Shown: positions 42,681 to 54,832, counted from the stretch's first letter. The stretch is DNA of 64,000 nt from Sipunculus nudus (GCA_026874595.1 CM049308.1:39790527-39854526); one strand, 5' to 3'. Notes: generated from the sequence alone by a model not told the origin. Numbers and translations are program-made.

Positions 42681-42830
42681 TAGTTTAGATGATATAAGTC
42701 TGTATGGGATACTTGCATTAAAATTTATAATGTGCAATACCATGTAAAGGTTGCATAGTTTAGATGATATAAGTCTGTATGGGATACTTGCATTAAAATT
42801 TATAATGTGCAATACCATGTAAAGGTTGCA
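42681..42830 (+). repeat. Perfect 75-bp tandem duplication
   Basis: 42681-42755 and 42756-42830 are identical by eye, each starting TAGTTTAGATGATATAAG and ending CATGTAAAGGTTGCA. Confidence 0.97.
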
Positions 42831-45800
42831 TTTCATCCTAGACCTCCATTTTGTATCTTGGGTAGTATATTGGATCAGTTTAAGGGGGCAATGGATTCAT
42901 ATCTAGCTCTCTAAGAACATCAGTGCAATATTATTGCTGTAATGATTGTACCTCTAGTATCACTTATAAACAGCTTGACCCGTTTCCCTTTTTTAAAGGG
43001 GATTCTTTCTGGATTATTGGTATGTTTTACCACAATTGCATTGTTTATATATATATAAAAAAATAGTGTATGCATGCAGTTTTAGTCTATGGTTTTATTA
43101 TTAAATACTGATATGCATTATTAAAATGGTTCACAGACTACTTGAATTTTAAATTGCTGATATATGATCTGATACTAAGTAGGAGTAAGATATTTCTTGT
43201 TATTTGAACTTCTGTGAATGTATACAAAACACTTGTCATGGTAGCCACATATCCCTTTTGTAGTGTAATTATTGTATATATTTAAAACTGTGAATTATAT
43301 TTTGAATTATTCTGTTGGGTGTATTACAGTTGCATGTTACATATAGTATATATAAAACCAATGTATAATTTGTTTTAATGTATATAGAGCAACAAATATA
43401 ATAACCACACTGTTAAGTAACTGTAGCAAAATTATACTTTATTATTTATCATGTAATAATGCTATTATTAGAAGTCAGATAATGTTCAATACAGACCTTA
43501 TAGTAAAAGCCTTATAATGTTCTGCAATTTTAATCCTGACTGCAGATTCATCAAGAAAGTGTACTTAATTTATTGGCACACTTAATCTGTTAATTTTTCA
43601 CAAAATAAGTATAAAATGACCTGCTTTTGAGTCATAGTTTATTTTATTTAAATAAATTGATGGATGAAGAAAGAACAGAAACCTGATTGTCAGCTGCTGA
43701 TTTTCAGGGTGTGGTTATAAATAGAGGTGCAGCCATAAAAAGGGGATATACAGTAATAAGTGTAACCTATTTAAACTCAAGAGCCATGGTCAGACAAATC
43801 ATCATGATTGCATTCTGTGCTCTGGTGTATGATTTTCAGATATGATAATTATTACATGTACATGTGTGTGATTGAAAGGTTATACAGATCATTCATGTCA
43901 GCTTGCCACTGCAGCCCCTTATTAATTATAATTTGCCAGCCTTTCTATATTTTTCTTTTCCATTACCACTCTTTTTGCAGGGTCTTGTCAAATTCAGCTC
44001 ATTCTTTCCACTTATGCATGCATAGACCGCCTTTGTTGTAAATACCTCACAGTGTGCTTGTGTAATACCAAGTATGTTCTGAACAAAAAGAGTGGCAAAA
44101 TGCAGGTTTGAATAAGAAGATAACCACAAAGTTGAACAGTTCCTGGGCAATAAATGTTGGAATAAAAGGTACCTAGGGAAATTTATAATACCATAAACCT
44201 TTTGAAAATACAAAATATCATAAACTTAATGACTAGAACATTATTGGCCCATTGCTAGCACCCTTCTGGCCATATATACTAAAGACAGCAAGCAGTGGTA
44301 AGCAGAATGAGAAGGAACAAATGTATCAGGACCACAGCATAAGGTGTATACACTTCCATATACACTTGCCTTTAATTATGAAGCTAAATCATACTCCTGT
44401 CATTGTACACTTTACATATTTATTAACATGTATGTGTAACATATATCAACATGGTCGACTGCTTTGGTTTTCCTGGAACATATTTCATATAGATGGACTT
44501 GCCAACATACCATATTTTCTATACATTAGACTTAATCTCAGATTTAAAAGTCATAATGTTTATTATCAAATTTCTGTTAATGATACTGTAGTTAATGCAT
44601 GACTTACAAAAGAAACTAATGAAAATAATGAGATATGGAAAGTTGAGTTCATGGGAATGGATCTGTCATCCAATGAATACCGGTCACACTGTAAAATTTT
44701 TATTTTTCTTCAGGATTGATAACGAGTTTCGTTTTATTTGGTTTTTGATCTTACATAAAGGACAAAAGGTACTGAATATTTTTTTTAGTATTGTAATACA
44801 TGGTCAGAAAATTTGATTTTACCTGGAACTATTATTTAGCTTTGTAGATTGGACTGTATCAGGAGTTATCTTAAAAGTTTCTGCCTAGGTCCACAGTAAC
44901 ACGGTTCCTGCTGGAACGTTTTTATGATGAAAGGACCCAATTTCCAGTCATTCCTTGGCCTTTGTTTGCTGTCATGTAGGCTATCTTCTAGTTCCTGTCT
45001 GCACTAGAGAAATAATTTGAATCGGGCATAGTAGGTTTTAACTTCATATGTAAGGTAACATGGAAAATATGGACTTTTATTGAGAAATTTATGTTACAGC
45101 ATATGAACCTGTTCTTGGTATCATAATCAGTATAAATATCATTGACCTTAATTATCATACCCTGGTGTGGTGTATTGTCAATATTTTATATTTCCTATGA
45201 GCATAAGATGTATTGGTAAAAATATTTAAGGCCTTGAGCTGAGACAAAGTCCTTTACAATAAGAATTAATGTATGCATACCAGTGACATGACCACGCACT
45301 CGCAGACCTTGGTTCTGCGACCATCTGTGGTGTCTATTTTAATGAATAACAAACAAGGCAATTGATCCAATCAAATTGTATGTGCATACTCGTTTTACGC
45401 GGATGGATGGTGCTGTGTTTGATCAAAGGTTTAGCATTGCCGGTAAGGTATCGAGTATATGACCAATCGAATCCGCCAGGCCGGTTATGGTACATGTGTT
45501 CTTGTTCAGAGGTGTTTGAACAGTGTAGTGCTTACATTCTTTTGGTTAGGTTTGATTGACATTTCTGATTTTGGACCGAACACTTGGTTTGCAGTCTTGG
45601 TCATTATTTGTGAATTTATGCCAGTGAGGGTCTCGCCACCAAGGTCTGTAGATGTGTCTTCATGTCACAGACTTGTTTGTATGAAGATGGTGTAACATCG
45701 TAATCACGCATCATGAGTCATAAAGTTAGTTGATACCAAAGAAGAAGACAGGTCTTTATATGCTGACATGAAGAGTTAATCTTTGATATGTTCATTAAAA

Positions 45801-46562
45801 TTAATCATAGAGATTTCCTCCTGATAATAATGAGGTCTTAGTACCGGGGAATGTTAGTGGGAATAAGATGCAAACGATATATTAACCAGGGTTATAATGA
45901 TATTAACACTGCTCGAGCAAAATACTCATCCATTTATCTGTGAAGCAGAGTATCTTATACAGTCTTGTGTGAAAACATGTTATCTCCAGTAATGATATTT
46001 ACACATACACGCAGATATTCAATTTGGTTATTATTGAGTGGACAATGTCTTACATCATTTAATGACGCGTTTACTTCAATAGTCAGTTCAAGGTATTTAT
46101 GACCAAAACCAACAACATGTACCAAATAGATAGTAGTTTTAATGAGAAGGCAATGCTCCATGGGCCAACATTACTACAGGAATTAAAAAAAAAATATCTA
46201 GGATTCCATAGATGATTTGATCTCCATAGGAACACTTCTCCTGTGTTTGTACATGTTGCATAGATCTGAAGCTAATCTCACTGATAAATGTGTAATAAAT
46301 CTAAGCTTGTTATAAAAATTAGCGGTTTTTGTTTTATATTCATTAAGGGGTATCAATACCCGGGTGGGGGGGGGGGGATCCTGCCCAACATTTTACCAAG
46401 GGGGATGATAAATGTAATCATGCATCCCCTTACTTGTATACTGTAAATCATTAATTAGAATGAGATTTTTGCTTTAAAAATGTAACATATATGTGTGTGT
46501 GCATTTGTACTCTATGAGTTATCCCCTGCCCTTGAAGACAAATTGAGACAACTGTATTAATT
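42831..46562. other. Intergenic stretch, no gene recognised
   Basis: AT-rich sequence with a G10 run at about 46366. The 116-codon frame at 44252-44602 has no recognisable domain. Confidence 0.35.
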
Positions 46563-46930
46563 GTATCCCGAGACAAAGTCGGGGATACTAAGGTTTTAGC
46601 ATGGTCCCTCCGCTAAAGACGAATCTTTTTAGCGAGATGACTAAAAAAAATATTTCACAGATCTTTATCAAATTTGACATGTGTATAGAAATGGGTTTGA
46701 GAACCCCTATCTAAAATCTGGACATGACCTTTTACAAGGAGAGTGACCTAGACCTGAAATAGGTCGATCTTTGGTGAAAATCAGACGAATTTTGCCTCAA
46801 GAAAGCTTGCATGGATTGATCGAAAAATAAAGTTGGCCTAAGATCTTTGATAGCTTTATCATTTACCTGAGACTAATGGCGCCACCTATTTTCCTTTTCT
46901 TGTTTTCGCTGGTACAAGGCATATGCCCGT
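46563..46930 (+). mobile_element. Helitron-like family D, 5' part
   Basis: Begins GTATCCCGA-GACAAAG-TCGGGGATAC, a 5' stem comparable to that of family B. The core TGCCTCAAGAAAGCTTGCAT and TAATGGCGCCACCTATTTTC matches 900-1020. No 3' end is visible; family A follows within 55 bp. Confidence 0.5.
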
Positions 46931-46983
46931 AAAATCACCGAGAATTTAAGGCACATTGCAGCTTTTGTTTGATCAGTATAATT

Positions 46984-47762
46984 AGCTCGGCTGACTGAAA
47001 GTCATCTGAGCTATAGCGATCACTCTTCGTCTGTCTGGCCATTCATCCGTCCGTTAACAGGGCACAAATCATAACCGCTGGACCTGGAATCTTCTAACTT
47101 GACATCAAGGGAGGTCCATGAAAAATCTCCTTGTAGTGTCCATCTGTGCATTTGCCATATGTTTGTCTTAGTGGTTCTTCAATGTATTGGGTTACAATTG
47201 TACATGTTCATAAATCCTCAACACCTACATCTCGTACAAATGATGGGTGATGCCGTCTGCAGTCGTTTTAGCATGGCGCGCATCGGTATATTTGCTTTTG
47301 GCGAAAATTGCTCATATTTCACGAATGGTTCAAGATATTGGTCTGAAATTTGGCATGTCCATCCATCTTGGAAAGTTTTCTCGTAAACCAGACAGGTGGC
47401 GCCACATTCTTTCCCTGGTTTTGTAGAATAAATAAATGCCCTTTTCTCAGGAGTGATTTGCTGTATTGGCCTGAATTGGTGCATACCCATAGATCTTGGA
47501 CTCCTCCATCTTGTACTCAAGACTGGTGGTGCCATCTGCATGCCTACATGTGCTTTGGGTGAAAATTGCTCATATCTTAGGAGTGGTTCAAGATATTTGT
47601 CTGAAATTTGGCATGTCAATCTGTCTTGGAGAGTTTTCTCATAAACCAGACATATCTAAGGACTCTTCACAAAATTCATGATTTTTTAGCACTGGCAGTC
47701 ATTTTGCTCATTGTTCAACATTCCTTTAATTCAGCTGAGCGTCATGGCCCATGGGCCACTAG
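46984..47762 (+). mobile_element. Helitron-like family A, complete copy
   Basis: Left end AGCTCGGCTGACTGAAAGTC; right end CAGCTGAGCGTCAT, palindrome GGCCCATGGGCC (47746-47757), then CTAG (47759-47762) before TTT. The interior has GTCCGT and GGTGGCGCCAC / GGTGGTGCCATC half-sites (47396, 47524) and repeated GAAAATTGCTCATAT and CTGAAATTTGGCATGTC. The 133-codon - strand frame (47218-47619) and overlapping + frames fall within these repeats and are not genes. Confidence 0.6.
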
Positions 47763-49264
47763 TTTAATTTACCTTACGGGAGATGAGGTGTACACAGGTC
47801 CTGCCTTTACGTTTGGTACGTACGCAGACTGCTCCAACAAATCACTTATAGATCACTCCCTTATACCACGTGATCAGCTCTATACCTGAACCGTGGAGGA
47901 ACATGCCCTAAATGTAACTGATCATCTTCTACTTCTAGTAAATATAAAATTCCTGTCTCTGCTTTATCCAGGCAATGGGCAAGGGGTGCCACACTGGAAA
48001 AATAGTCTGTGATACAGCAACACGAGAGCGTTATAAACTAGAAATGTCCCGTGAACTAAATAAGCTAGCCAAACCAAAACTGATGGGTTGTAGAGGGACG
48101 GATGTATAAGGAATCTTTAATATAACAGTTTAATTGAAGTACTACAAACGACAGCGTCTATGATTCCAACGAAAGTATTTAAACCATTTTTACGACCTTG
48201 GAAATCTAGGTTGAAACCATTCCATATTCCATGGCGACAAGTTAAGGTGACGGAAATATAGGTGACGGAAGAAGTCATGCGGGCACTTGTCGCAGTCGTA
48301 CTCTAGGTACAACACGGCAAAATCAGTTTTCGGAAACAAATGAGGCAATATCATATGTCCACAGAGAGAATTGAAATGGAAAATTTGGATTAGGCAGCCG
48401 CATTTGATATTAATACATTTTGGCGATTGCGTTATAAGAAACTGAGAAATTATGCAAACTACAGCACGGAAATAAACTAACAGTGAGCTGGTTTATGAAA
48501 CTAGCGTGATGTGTGAGGGATTGGCTAATTATTTTGAAAAAAAACCTCTATGCTTTCCGTGAGGACCCTTCGTTTAATGAGGTGTTTAGATCAAAGATAA
48601 GCGATCATTATATGACAAGTGTTTTAAATTTCCCATATAACAGGACTGGCATTTCTAGTTGTATTATTCAATTTAAAAGGCTCAGGCTTCTGGACATGAC
48701 GGTGTGGTAAACGAGAAAGTGAATATGGCGGCGATTTCACAGTCGGGCATGCAACTAATGCATTTGTTCAACCTTGAGAGACCGAATCAGTCCCAGGTGG
48801 AATTAAAGATAAAAGAAAATGCCGAACTAATCCTGATAATTACAGGGGAATATCTCCCCTACCTTGCATGTATGAGATACTGAAAAATCTGTCGTTAGCT
48901 CGCATTAACAAACACTCTACCCAGAAGGGGGACTCCAGTTACTGATCCAATGGAACTTGCTTTTCAGAAACGAACGGGGGCCCTGAATGCATTATATTGC
49001 TTGTTAGAGAGCGTATGTCATAATCTAGAACGTCAGTGTAATGTTTGTACGTGTATTTGGACAGTAGCAAGGCGTATGATATTGTATAGCACCAAGGGTT
49101 GTTTGTTGAACTACAAGAACTAGTTATTACGGGGAAAATATGGATAATTTAAGGAACGGCAACATAAACATGACAAGTCAGTTTATCTTTCATTGGGAAA
49201 AGAGCAGGCCGATACTGATCTATCCGCCAGTCGGTTAAACAAGGTGGTGTTCTATCTCCGCTAC

Positions 49265-49270
<6 letters not shown>

Positions 49271-49324
<54 letters not shown>
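49271..49324 (+). repeat. AT microsatellite, left of the Penelope-like fragment
   Basis: 27 TA repeats directly after LINE RT motif B. Confidence 0.95.
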
Positions 49325-49328
<4 letters not shown>

Positions 49329-49937
49329 TTGTGACAAAACCATGGGGTTTTATAGTGCTCAACTAATACAAGGAGCTCAAATACATATACAACGCGCACA
49401 AACTGAACCGAAGAAATGTAACTGCAGAGACAAAACTGCCCACTATAGGGTTATTTTTTTAACAACAAACATAGAGTACTAGGCCACCGTAACACGACCA
49501 GACAATCGGCGAGAAGAAACCTACATCGCCTCAACAGAAAACACATTTAAAACACGCTACACGGCCCATACATCTAGCTTCAGAAACGAAAAGAGACTAA
49601 ATTCCACGACACTAAGTGAACCTATTTTGAAAATGAAGGACATGAATGTGCCATATACCAAAAAATCGAAGATAATCAGCAAAGCCAGAGCGTACTCCAC
49701 ATCATCTTAATCACGTAACCTTTGTCTGGAAGAAAAGTACTTCATTATTTACCGCCCCTTCCTATGCACCCTTAATAAAAGAAATGAAATGCAGGCACAG
49801 ATCAAAACACCTGCTGACCAACTACAAATCCACTGGATCAACATTCAGGAGCCCCGACAAGATCACTCAGTGTTCCTGACGATTGAGGCAACGGGCCCTA
49901 ACGAAACGGAGCTGTCGAACACAAGTGTGTTTAAGTC

Positions 49938-49940
<3 letters not shown>
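49325..49940 (+). mobile_element. Penelope-like element GIY-YIG endonuclease remnant
   Basis: Reads KKCNCRDKTAHYRVIF, then NIEY-stop-ATV, ETYIASTENTFKTRY, HTSSFRNEKRLNSTTLSE, ILKMKDMNVPYT, SKIISKARAYSTSS, NLCLEEKYFIIY, LNKRNE and CRHRSKHLLTNYKS after a frameshift. This order (CxC...DKT, Y-x-G-like YIA/S turn, TFKxRY, HxSSFRNE, LSK, NLCLxEK, LNKR, CRH) is the GIY-YIG domain attached to Penelope-like retroelements. It has stops and a shift; no RT part of the element is seen. Confidence 0.78.

Positions 49941-50008
<68 letters not shown>
49941..50008 (+). repeat. AT microsatellite, right of the Penelope-like fragment
   Basis: 34 uninterrupted AT repeats. Confidence 0.95.
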
Positions 50009-50011
<3 letters not shown>

Positions 50012-51547
50012 CTCCTTTGAAACCTTAAAATGATTGGGTAAGGGGCTAAAATATTTCATATATATACCGGATGTCCAACACAAGTTATAAGTGGATGACA
50101 TAGTTCTCCTGGCACTTGCTCCAAATGACTTGCAAAAGATGATTAACCTAAGATTTGTGTATTCCCGAAACTGGAGATTTCAGTATAATGCCGATAAAAT
50201 GGTAAAAATTACATTTGGTGAAAAGGATAGAATATTTATTCTTAGGAAAATTAAGCGCACCTAGAAACTAGGTCACAGTAGTATAAAACAAACCCGATAT
50301 CACAAACATCTGAGGATATTACTCAATGCAATTATGTCCACTGACCGCACATCAGAGGTATGTAGAAAAGGTAAGGGTATATTATTGTCTTTAGCTGGTC
50401 CAGGAGTACGTCCATATGGGTTTGAATACCATAACAACAGTCAAATTATATAAGACAAAGGTTCTTCCAAAAGTCTTATATGGATTGGAACTGTGGTGGT
50501 ACCTTGCTCTGCATAGCTCTCTCTGGAGTGCATGCACAGGTATTGTGTTTAAACGTCACAGCTCTTGCGTGCCAGGGTCCTCTCAGATATTGCGTTGAGT
50601 TTGGTGGGCATTTAAAGACCGCCTTAAATAACTGTTCCATGGGAAAATATGTAATAGTGACAAAATTTCAATGCAGCTTTTATGAGCACGCATCCTAAGC
50701 TGTAATGTTAGCGATTTACCTAAGTATGGCTTTGTGTCTGACGTGTCATCCATCTTACATAAATATAACCTGGAATGGTATGCACTAAATTGGCTGTCAT
50801 CTATGATTGATTGATTGATTGATGATCTTTATTCCTCCGTAAAACGAAGAGCATACAATCAAATTTGTAATACAATACTGAAATTATAATAATAATACTA
50901 ATAACAATAATTATAATAATAATAGTACAAACTGTTAATAATGAATATGGTGCATATGCCCATTACACACATCCTGTCAAAAAGCAAAGACGTACCATAG
51001 TTTAAAGGTTAGGTAATAGCTGACTTTGTCATTTTATAACCATTTAATAAATTCTGGTATAATTTGGTTTAATAAAGGTCGAAGAGTCTGAAAAAACTGA
51101 GTACATATGTGAACAAAATGTAAATAATTACGGTTAGAGATAATACTCGCCTCCTGACCAAACATTAAACATACCATATCATGATCATCTAGATTATGAC
51201 GCGAGGCAGCTTCTTGGATTTCCAGCATTTCATTTATATCCATCCAAAATTCCTCCCTGTTATTTGACGTATCATCACACGATATTAAGACGTGAAATAT
51301 GGGATTAGTATAAAATTTCCCACACATGTGACATAATATCTCACGAACACGTAAGTGTGTCGTACATGGCTAATAGTTTGACCGTAAATGATATCTTCCT
51401 CAGAGATCCAGGAATATTATTTCCACATTCCCAGAGTCAACTTTGTGAAAAGCACTCTGGCTTTACCGTTAAGTATAGTGGAAACTCCGTATCATCAACT
51501 GCACGCACAGAATATTCAACCTGTTCATATTCCACTAACTTACTAAC

Positions 51548-52033
51548 TGTAACGGAACCTAATATAAACAGATCACGTATGCGTGATGAACACAAATTCT
51601 GTAACGGAGATAAAAAAATCAGATTCTGTAACACTAGGCAGCGTGAAACGTCCAGGGGAATGAATAAAGAAGTCAGTGGGTTTTTTTTTGTTAACAGATA
51701 ACTATGATTTATTCTTAAAACAACCCTAACATTACAATACACTAAATCAATACAATTATACAGTAAAACAGCGGTATAGCAACAAGTCAATACAATCACA
51801 TAGAAAAATAATGTGCACAGTACCTGGATACCAACACCATCACAACGATAAGTCCTTTAAATGTAAACTCTCGGGAATGACAGTCCAGTGGAAAGTTCTT
51901 GCAACAACCCAGAAAGTAAACTGAAGTCCAAATGCATAAAATCCAGGAGAAAGTCTGTGGAGATCTATAATTGCCGCATTCGTCGGATAAGGTCCTGACA
52001 CACGCTTCTGCGTCCGCTGGAATCTGCTCTGCT

Positions 52034-52107
<74 letters not shown>

Positions 52108-52401
52108 CTTCCGTTCTAAAACAGTCCCTTTGCATACTTTCACACCTCAAGCCGAGAATTTTCCACTGCTCGAACAGTCTATAAGGACCCTACTCAACAG
52201 TTAACACGCGTTTCAGGAATTCTCTAGAAAACATCGCCGTGCCTCTACACACCATGGTGTACACGTGATCTCGCCCCAAGCCAGCACGACAACCAGAGTT
52301 CAACCAGTACGGATTAAACATAGAATGTAATATGCGGCCAGACACGAGTGCCACAACAGGAGTTACGCCCATTTCATATAATAAAAAGAGCACCTGTAAC
52401 A
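51548..52401 (-). mobile_element. Solo LTR, copy 2, with 5-bp target duplication
   Basis: TGTAACGGAACC...CACCTGTAACA, flanked by CTAAC at 51543-51547 and 52402-52406: a clean 5-bp duplication. Removing it makes the C-terminal part of the - strand LINE contiguous, so it inserted into an existing LINE. It is longer than the other copies (854 bp) because of a CT expansion at 52034-52104. Its TATA region (TTTGCATAC) is degraded relative to copies 1 and 3. Confidence 0.85.
52034..52104 (+). repeat. CT microsatellite inside the solo LTR
   Basis: About 35 CT repeats; copy 1 has only a short CTCTCTCTCTC here and copy 3 almost none, so the array grew in this copy. Confidence 0.95.
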
Positions 52402-53037
52402 CTAACCACCAGTTTTGACCATTCCCTCTTGGATAAAATTTCTCCTGTTAGCAAGGATTCTATATGAGGTAAGTCATACTTCCTCAATAACTGAATATAG
52501 TCTGATATAGGGCCATAACACACCTGTCCCCGTCCCGATAAATAACTAAGCACTCTAGCCCAGTATATTCGTAAAAAAAAGATAAAGTTCAAGCATCTGC
52601 ACGTGCTAATCTTCCAGAAAATAGTAGCTTAATACGATCTATGAAAGCTGCCATCCTAAGGATACCTAATAATCTTATTACTTTGTCCGACCGTTTTCTT
52701 TTTGGCAAACCTTGCGCTATTTTAAGACAAAATCGGTGCATTATCTCCAGTATATGAAAGTTGCCGCCTGTCATTGAATGCCATAGTTCAGCTGCGTATA
52801 GCAGTCGTGGTATTACAATAAGTTTATATACCTTACTTATGGTTAAGGGATTTAAGCTTTTCGGTCTAACAGTTTCTTTGGGATTCATTTATTGTATTCC
52901 ACAAATAGGACCTCGTCATATTAAAATTAATTCTTTAAGTAGTCTGTCGGAGCATTGGGTACATATAATTTATTGGAATAGCTATTGCGTGTATCATGTT
53001 GGTGGACTTGGCGAACAAACGTGAACCGGTCGGTCAT

Positions 53038-53450
53038 TTATGACGGAATTAAGTTATTCGGACATTTAAACATAAGGATGCGAGTCAAATATTCATATCG
53101 TTGTTCAACTAATTTAATGCCAAGGGACTGACGGATAGCTGTTATGCTACATTTATGATTAGAATTGCGATTTATAATACGTGCGGCTCGATTTTGAAGA
53201 CTTTGAATGGAAGTAAGACAAGAAGAAGGCGCATTTCCCCAGATTGTGAGGCCGTAGTCAATATATGTGGCTGAATCAAGCCAGTGAACATTTTCAATGC
53301 GGTGTCTTGAGGTATGTATCGACTGCACCTAAAGAGTGCACCTACTTTAGAGGAGAGCTTTTAGCATATACTTGTTCAGGGTGATCCGACCATGTTAGGT
53401 TTTCATTGAGCACTAACCCCAAGTAAGTGATACTGTTAGATTGTTTGATT
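53038..53450 (-). mobile_element. Second LINE family fragment (RT thumb)
   Basis: On -: SITYLGLVLNENLTWSDH, SSPLKVGALFRCSRYIPQ, then after a frameshift YIDYGLTIWGNAPSSC and LTSIQSLQNRAARIINRN. YLGxxxxxxLxWxxH and DYxxxxWGN...LQxLQNRAxRII are the thumb signature of CR1/L2-like LINEs and differ from the surrounding LINE's thumb. Confidence 0.72.
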
Positions 53451-53462
53451 GTTTAATTTATG

Positions 53463-53627
53463 GCGGCCCTAAATTACGTAACCATATAAAACACATGTTT
53501 AACTTAATATTACCCAGTGCCTGTGTTCCTACCAAGATGAATCTTGGCCTCATTGTCACTCTTTTGAAAGATCTCTTAAAGGATAAGTTGAACATGTGTT
53601 TTATATGGTTACGTAATTTAGGGCCGC
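53463..53627. repeat. Inverted duplication inside LINE RT
   Basis: 53463-53505 and 53585-53627 are reverse complements over 43 nt with one mismatch (arm GCGGCCCTAAATTACGTAAC...), separated by 79 nt. Both encode the HLIYCGPKLRNHIKHMFN segment, in opposite senses. Confidence 0.92.
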
Positions 53628-54095
53628 AATAAATCAAATGTTCAGCGGATATATTATCGTGGCCTGCCGCTTTACCTTTTTCTAAACACTTTAGGGCTGC
53701 GGATATTTCAGAGTCTGTAAAGTTTTCATCCAGAACAGCAATGTTGTTCTGCTTACATGAGCGCATATGGTCTACAAGCCGGTCCTCTACAATTGACCTG
53801 AAATCCTTATTATAATGAGGTAAATCTTCATCAGAATACAGATTTTCGAAGTACTTGGCCCAACCTTCACACACATCATGATCATTAGACATAAACTGGC
53901 CTCCGAACTTGATACGAACACTACTTGTACGGGTTGGGCTTTGAGAGCGAACATGACTGAGAAAAACACAGTCCCTTTGAGACTAGTGTGCGAACAGCGA
54001 AGATAAGAACGAGTGTACGTAACTCTTCTTGTCAGAACTCTAAGGCCAGTGTGAAATGCGATATTGGCGATCGAATTATGCAAATTCTCACTCAC

Positions 54096-54720
54096 TTAGG
54101 TTCTGTGGGGTAGTAAGCATTTGTGCCGCCCGGGGTGGTAACAGAATTTGCCGCCCCTCCATGAACATTCCAAAACTGGACGACACATACAAAATATAAG
54201 GTCATATTTCTTCATTATAAATTGTTAGTTGACAACACAAATTTATCAGTTAATTCGTTGATAATTCACCACAATCGAGATAAAATTACCTCAAAATATA
54301 TATATATATTATAAGTGTAAATGAAACGATATCTCTGACAAATTCAAACAAATATGTTTATAATCAAGTACAGTTAGTACACAGACCAGAATAATTCATA
54401 ATTAGAAATGCTACCATTACATTGTAGGTTATACATATAATGTTGTAACTTTTTTTTTCGTGTGAACATGATTTATGATTTGCGACCCATAATTCTTCAT
54501 TTTGATTGTTTAACAGTTTTTTTTTGGTGAAACCGTCATGCTATACTTTTCAATAGTACAATAAGAAACCAATATGCCGCCCCCTATGCACGCCGCCCCG
54601 CACTGTATATATTAAATAAAATAAATATGTCAAAAACGTATTAAATATATTAGAGATAATAAGTTACAAGAGTTATACGTATAGGTTACAGGATCATTTT
54701 TACTGGTATTTGTAACAGGA
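54096..54720. other. AT-rich stretch with GCCGCCC boxes
   Basis: GTGCCGCCCGGGG and TTGCCGCCCC near 54122-54157 and TGCCGCCCC, ACGCCGCCCCGC near 54573-54600, all in the same orientation. Not an inverted-repeat element by eye. Confidence 0.35.
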
Positions 54721-54723
54721 TCA

Positions 54724-54774
54724 TATATATGTGTGTGTGTGTGTGTGTGAGTGTGTGCGTGAGGGTGTGTGTGC

Positions 54775-54827
<53 letters not shown>

Positions 54828-54832
54828 TATAC
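54724..54832 (+). repeat. GT then AT compound microsatellite
   Basis: AT, (GT)n with interruptions, then about 20 AT repeats. Confidence 0.95.

Larger units (their letters stand above)
47767..50800 (+). mobile_element. Decayed LINE (endonuclease C-terminus to RT thumb), truncated
   Basis: In order along +: end of an APE-type endonuclease (CSNKSLIDHSLIPRDQL, EEHALNVTDH; 47824-47920); linker ELNKLAKPKLMG; MCEGLANYFEKNLYAF (48510); PDNYRGISPLPCMYEILK-like RT block (48830); motif A YVYLDSSKAYDIV with a stop (49046); motif B SVKQGGVLSPLLY (49228); then after an insertion motif C VDDIVLLALAPNDLQKM (50091); thumb KLYKTKVLPKVLYGLELW (50440); and a YGFVSDVSSILHKYNL block (50725). Frameshifts and stops throughout: dead. 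The 5' end is cut by the family A element, the 3' end by the opposite-strand LINE tail at about 50800. Confidence 0.8.
50806..54095 (-). mobile_element. Decayed LINE, same family, opposite strand
   Basis: Running 3' to 5' on +: RT N-terminal block VCEGWAKYFENLYSDEDL, LEKGKAAGHDNISAEHLIY (53458-53892), the counterpart of MCEGLANYFEKNLYAF in the + copy; thumb SKVYKLIVIPRLLYAAELW (52589-52888); YGPISDYIQLLRKYDLPH (52406-52590); then, past an inserted solo LTR, C-terminal MCGKFYTNPIFHVLISC with a Cys-Cys-His-Cys pattern (51034-51327). The 3' tail is CGGAGGAATAAAGATCATC followed by (AATC)n at 50806-50840. RT motifs A-C are missing, replaced by a foreign LINE piece at 53038-53450. Confidence 0.78.

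Noticed and set aside
47218-47619. 133-codon open frame on the - strand
   Set aside because: It lies entirely inside the family A element and repeats the same segment twice; overlapping + frames are equally open.
51437-51799. 120-codon open frame on the - strand
   Set aside because: It runs from LTR sequence into LINE sequence across the target duplication, so it is a chance join.
54115-54605. GCCGCCCC boxes as terminal repeats of a DNA element
   Set aside because: They lie in the same orientation at both ends and no target duplication is visible.
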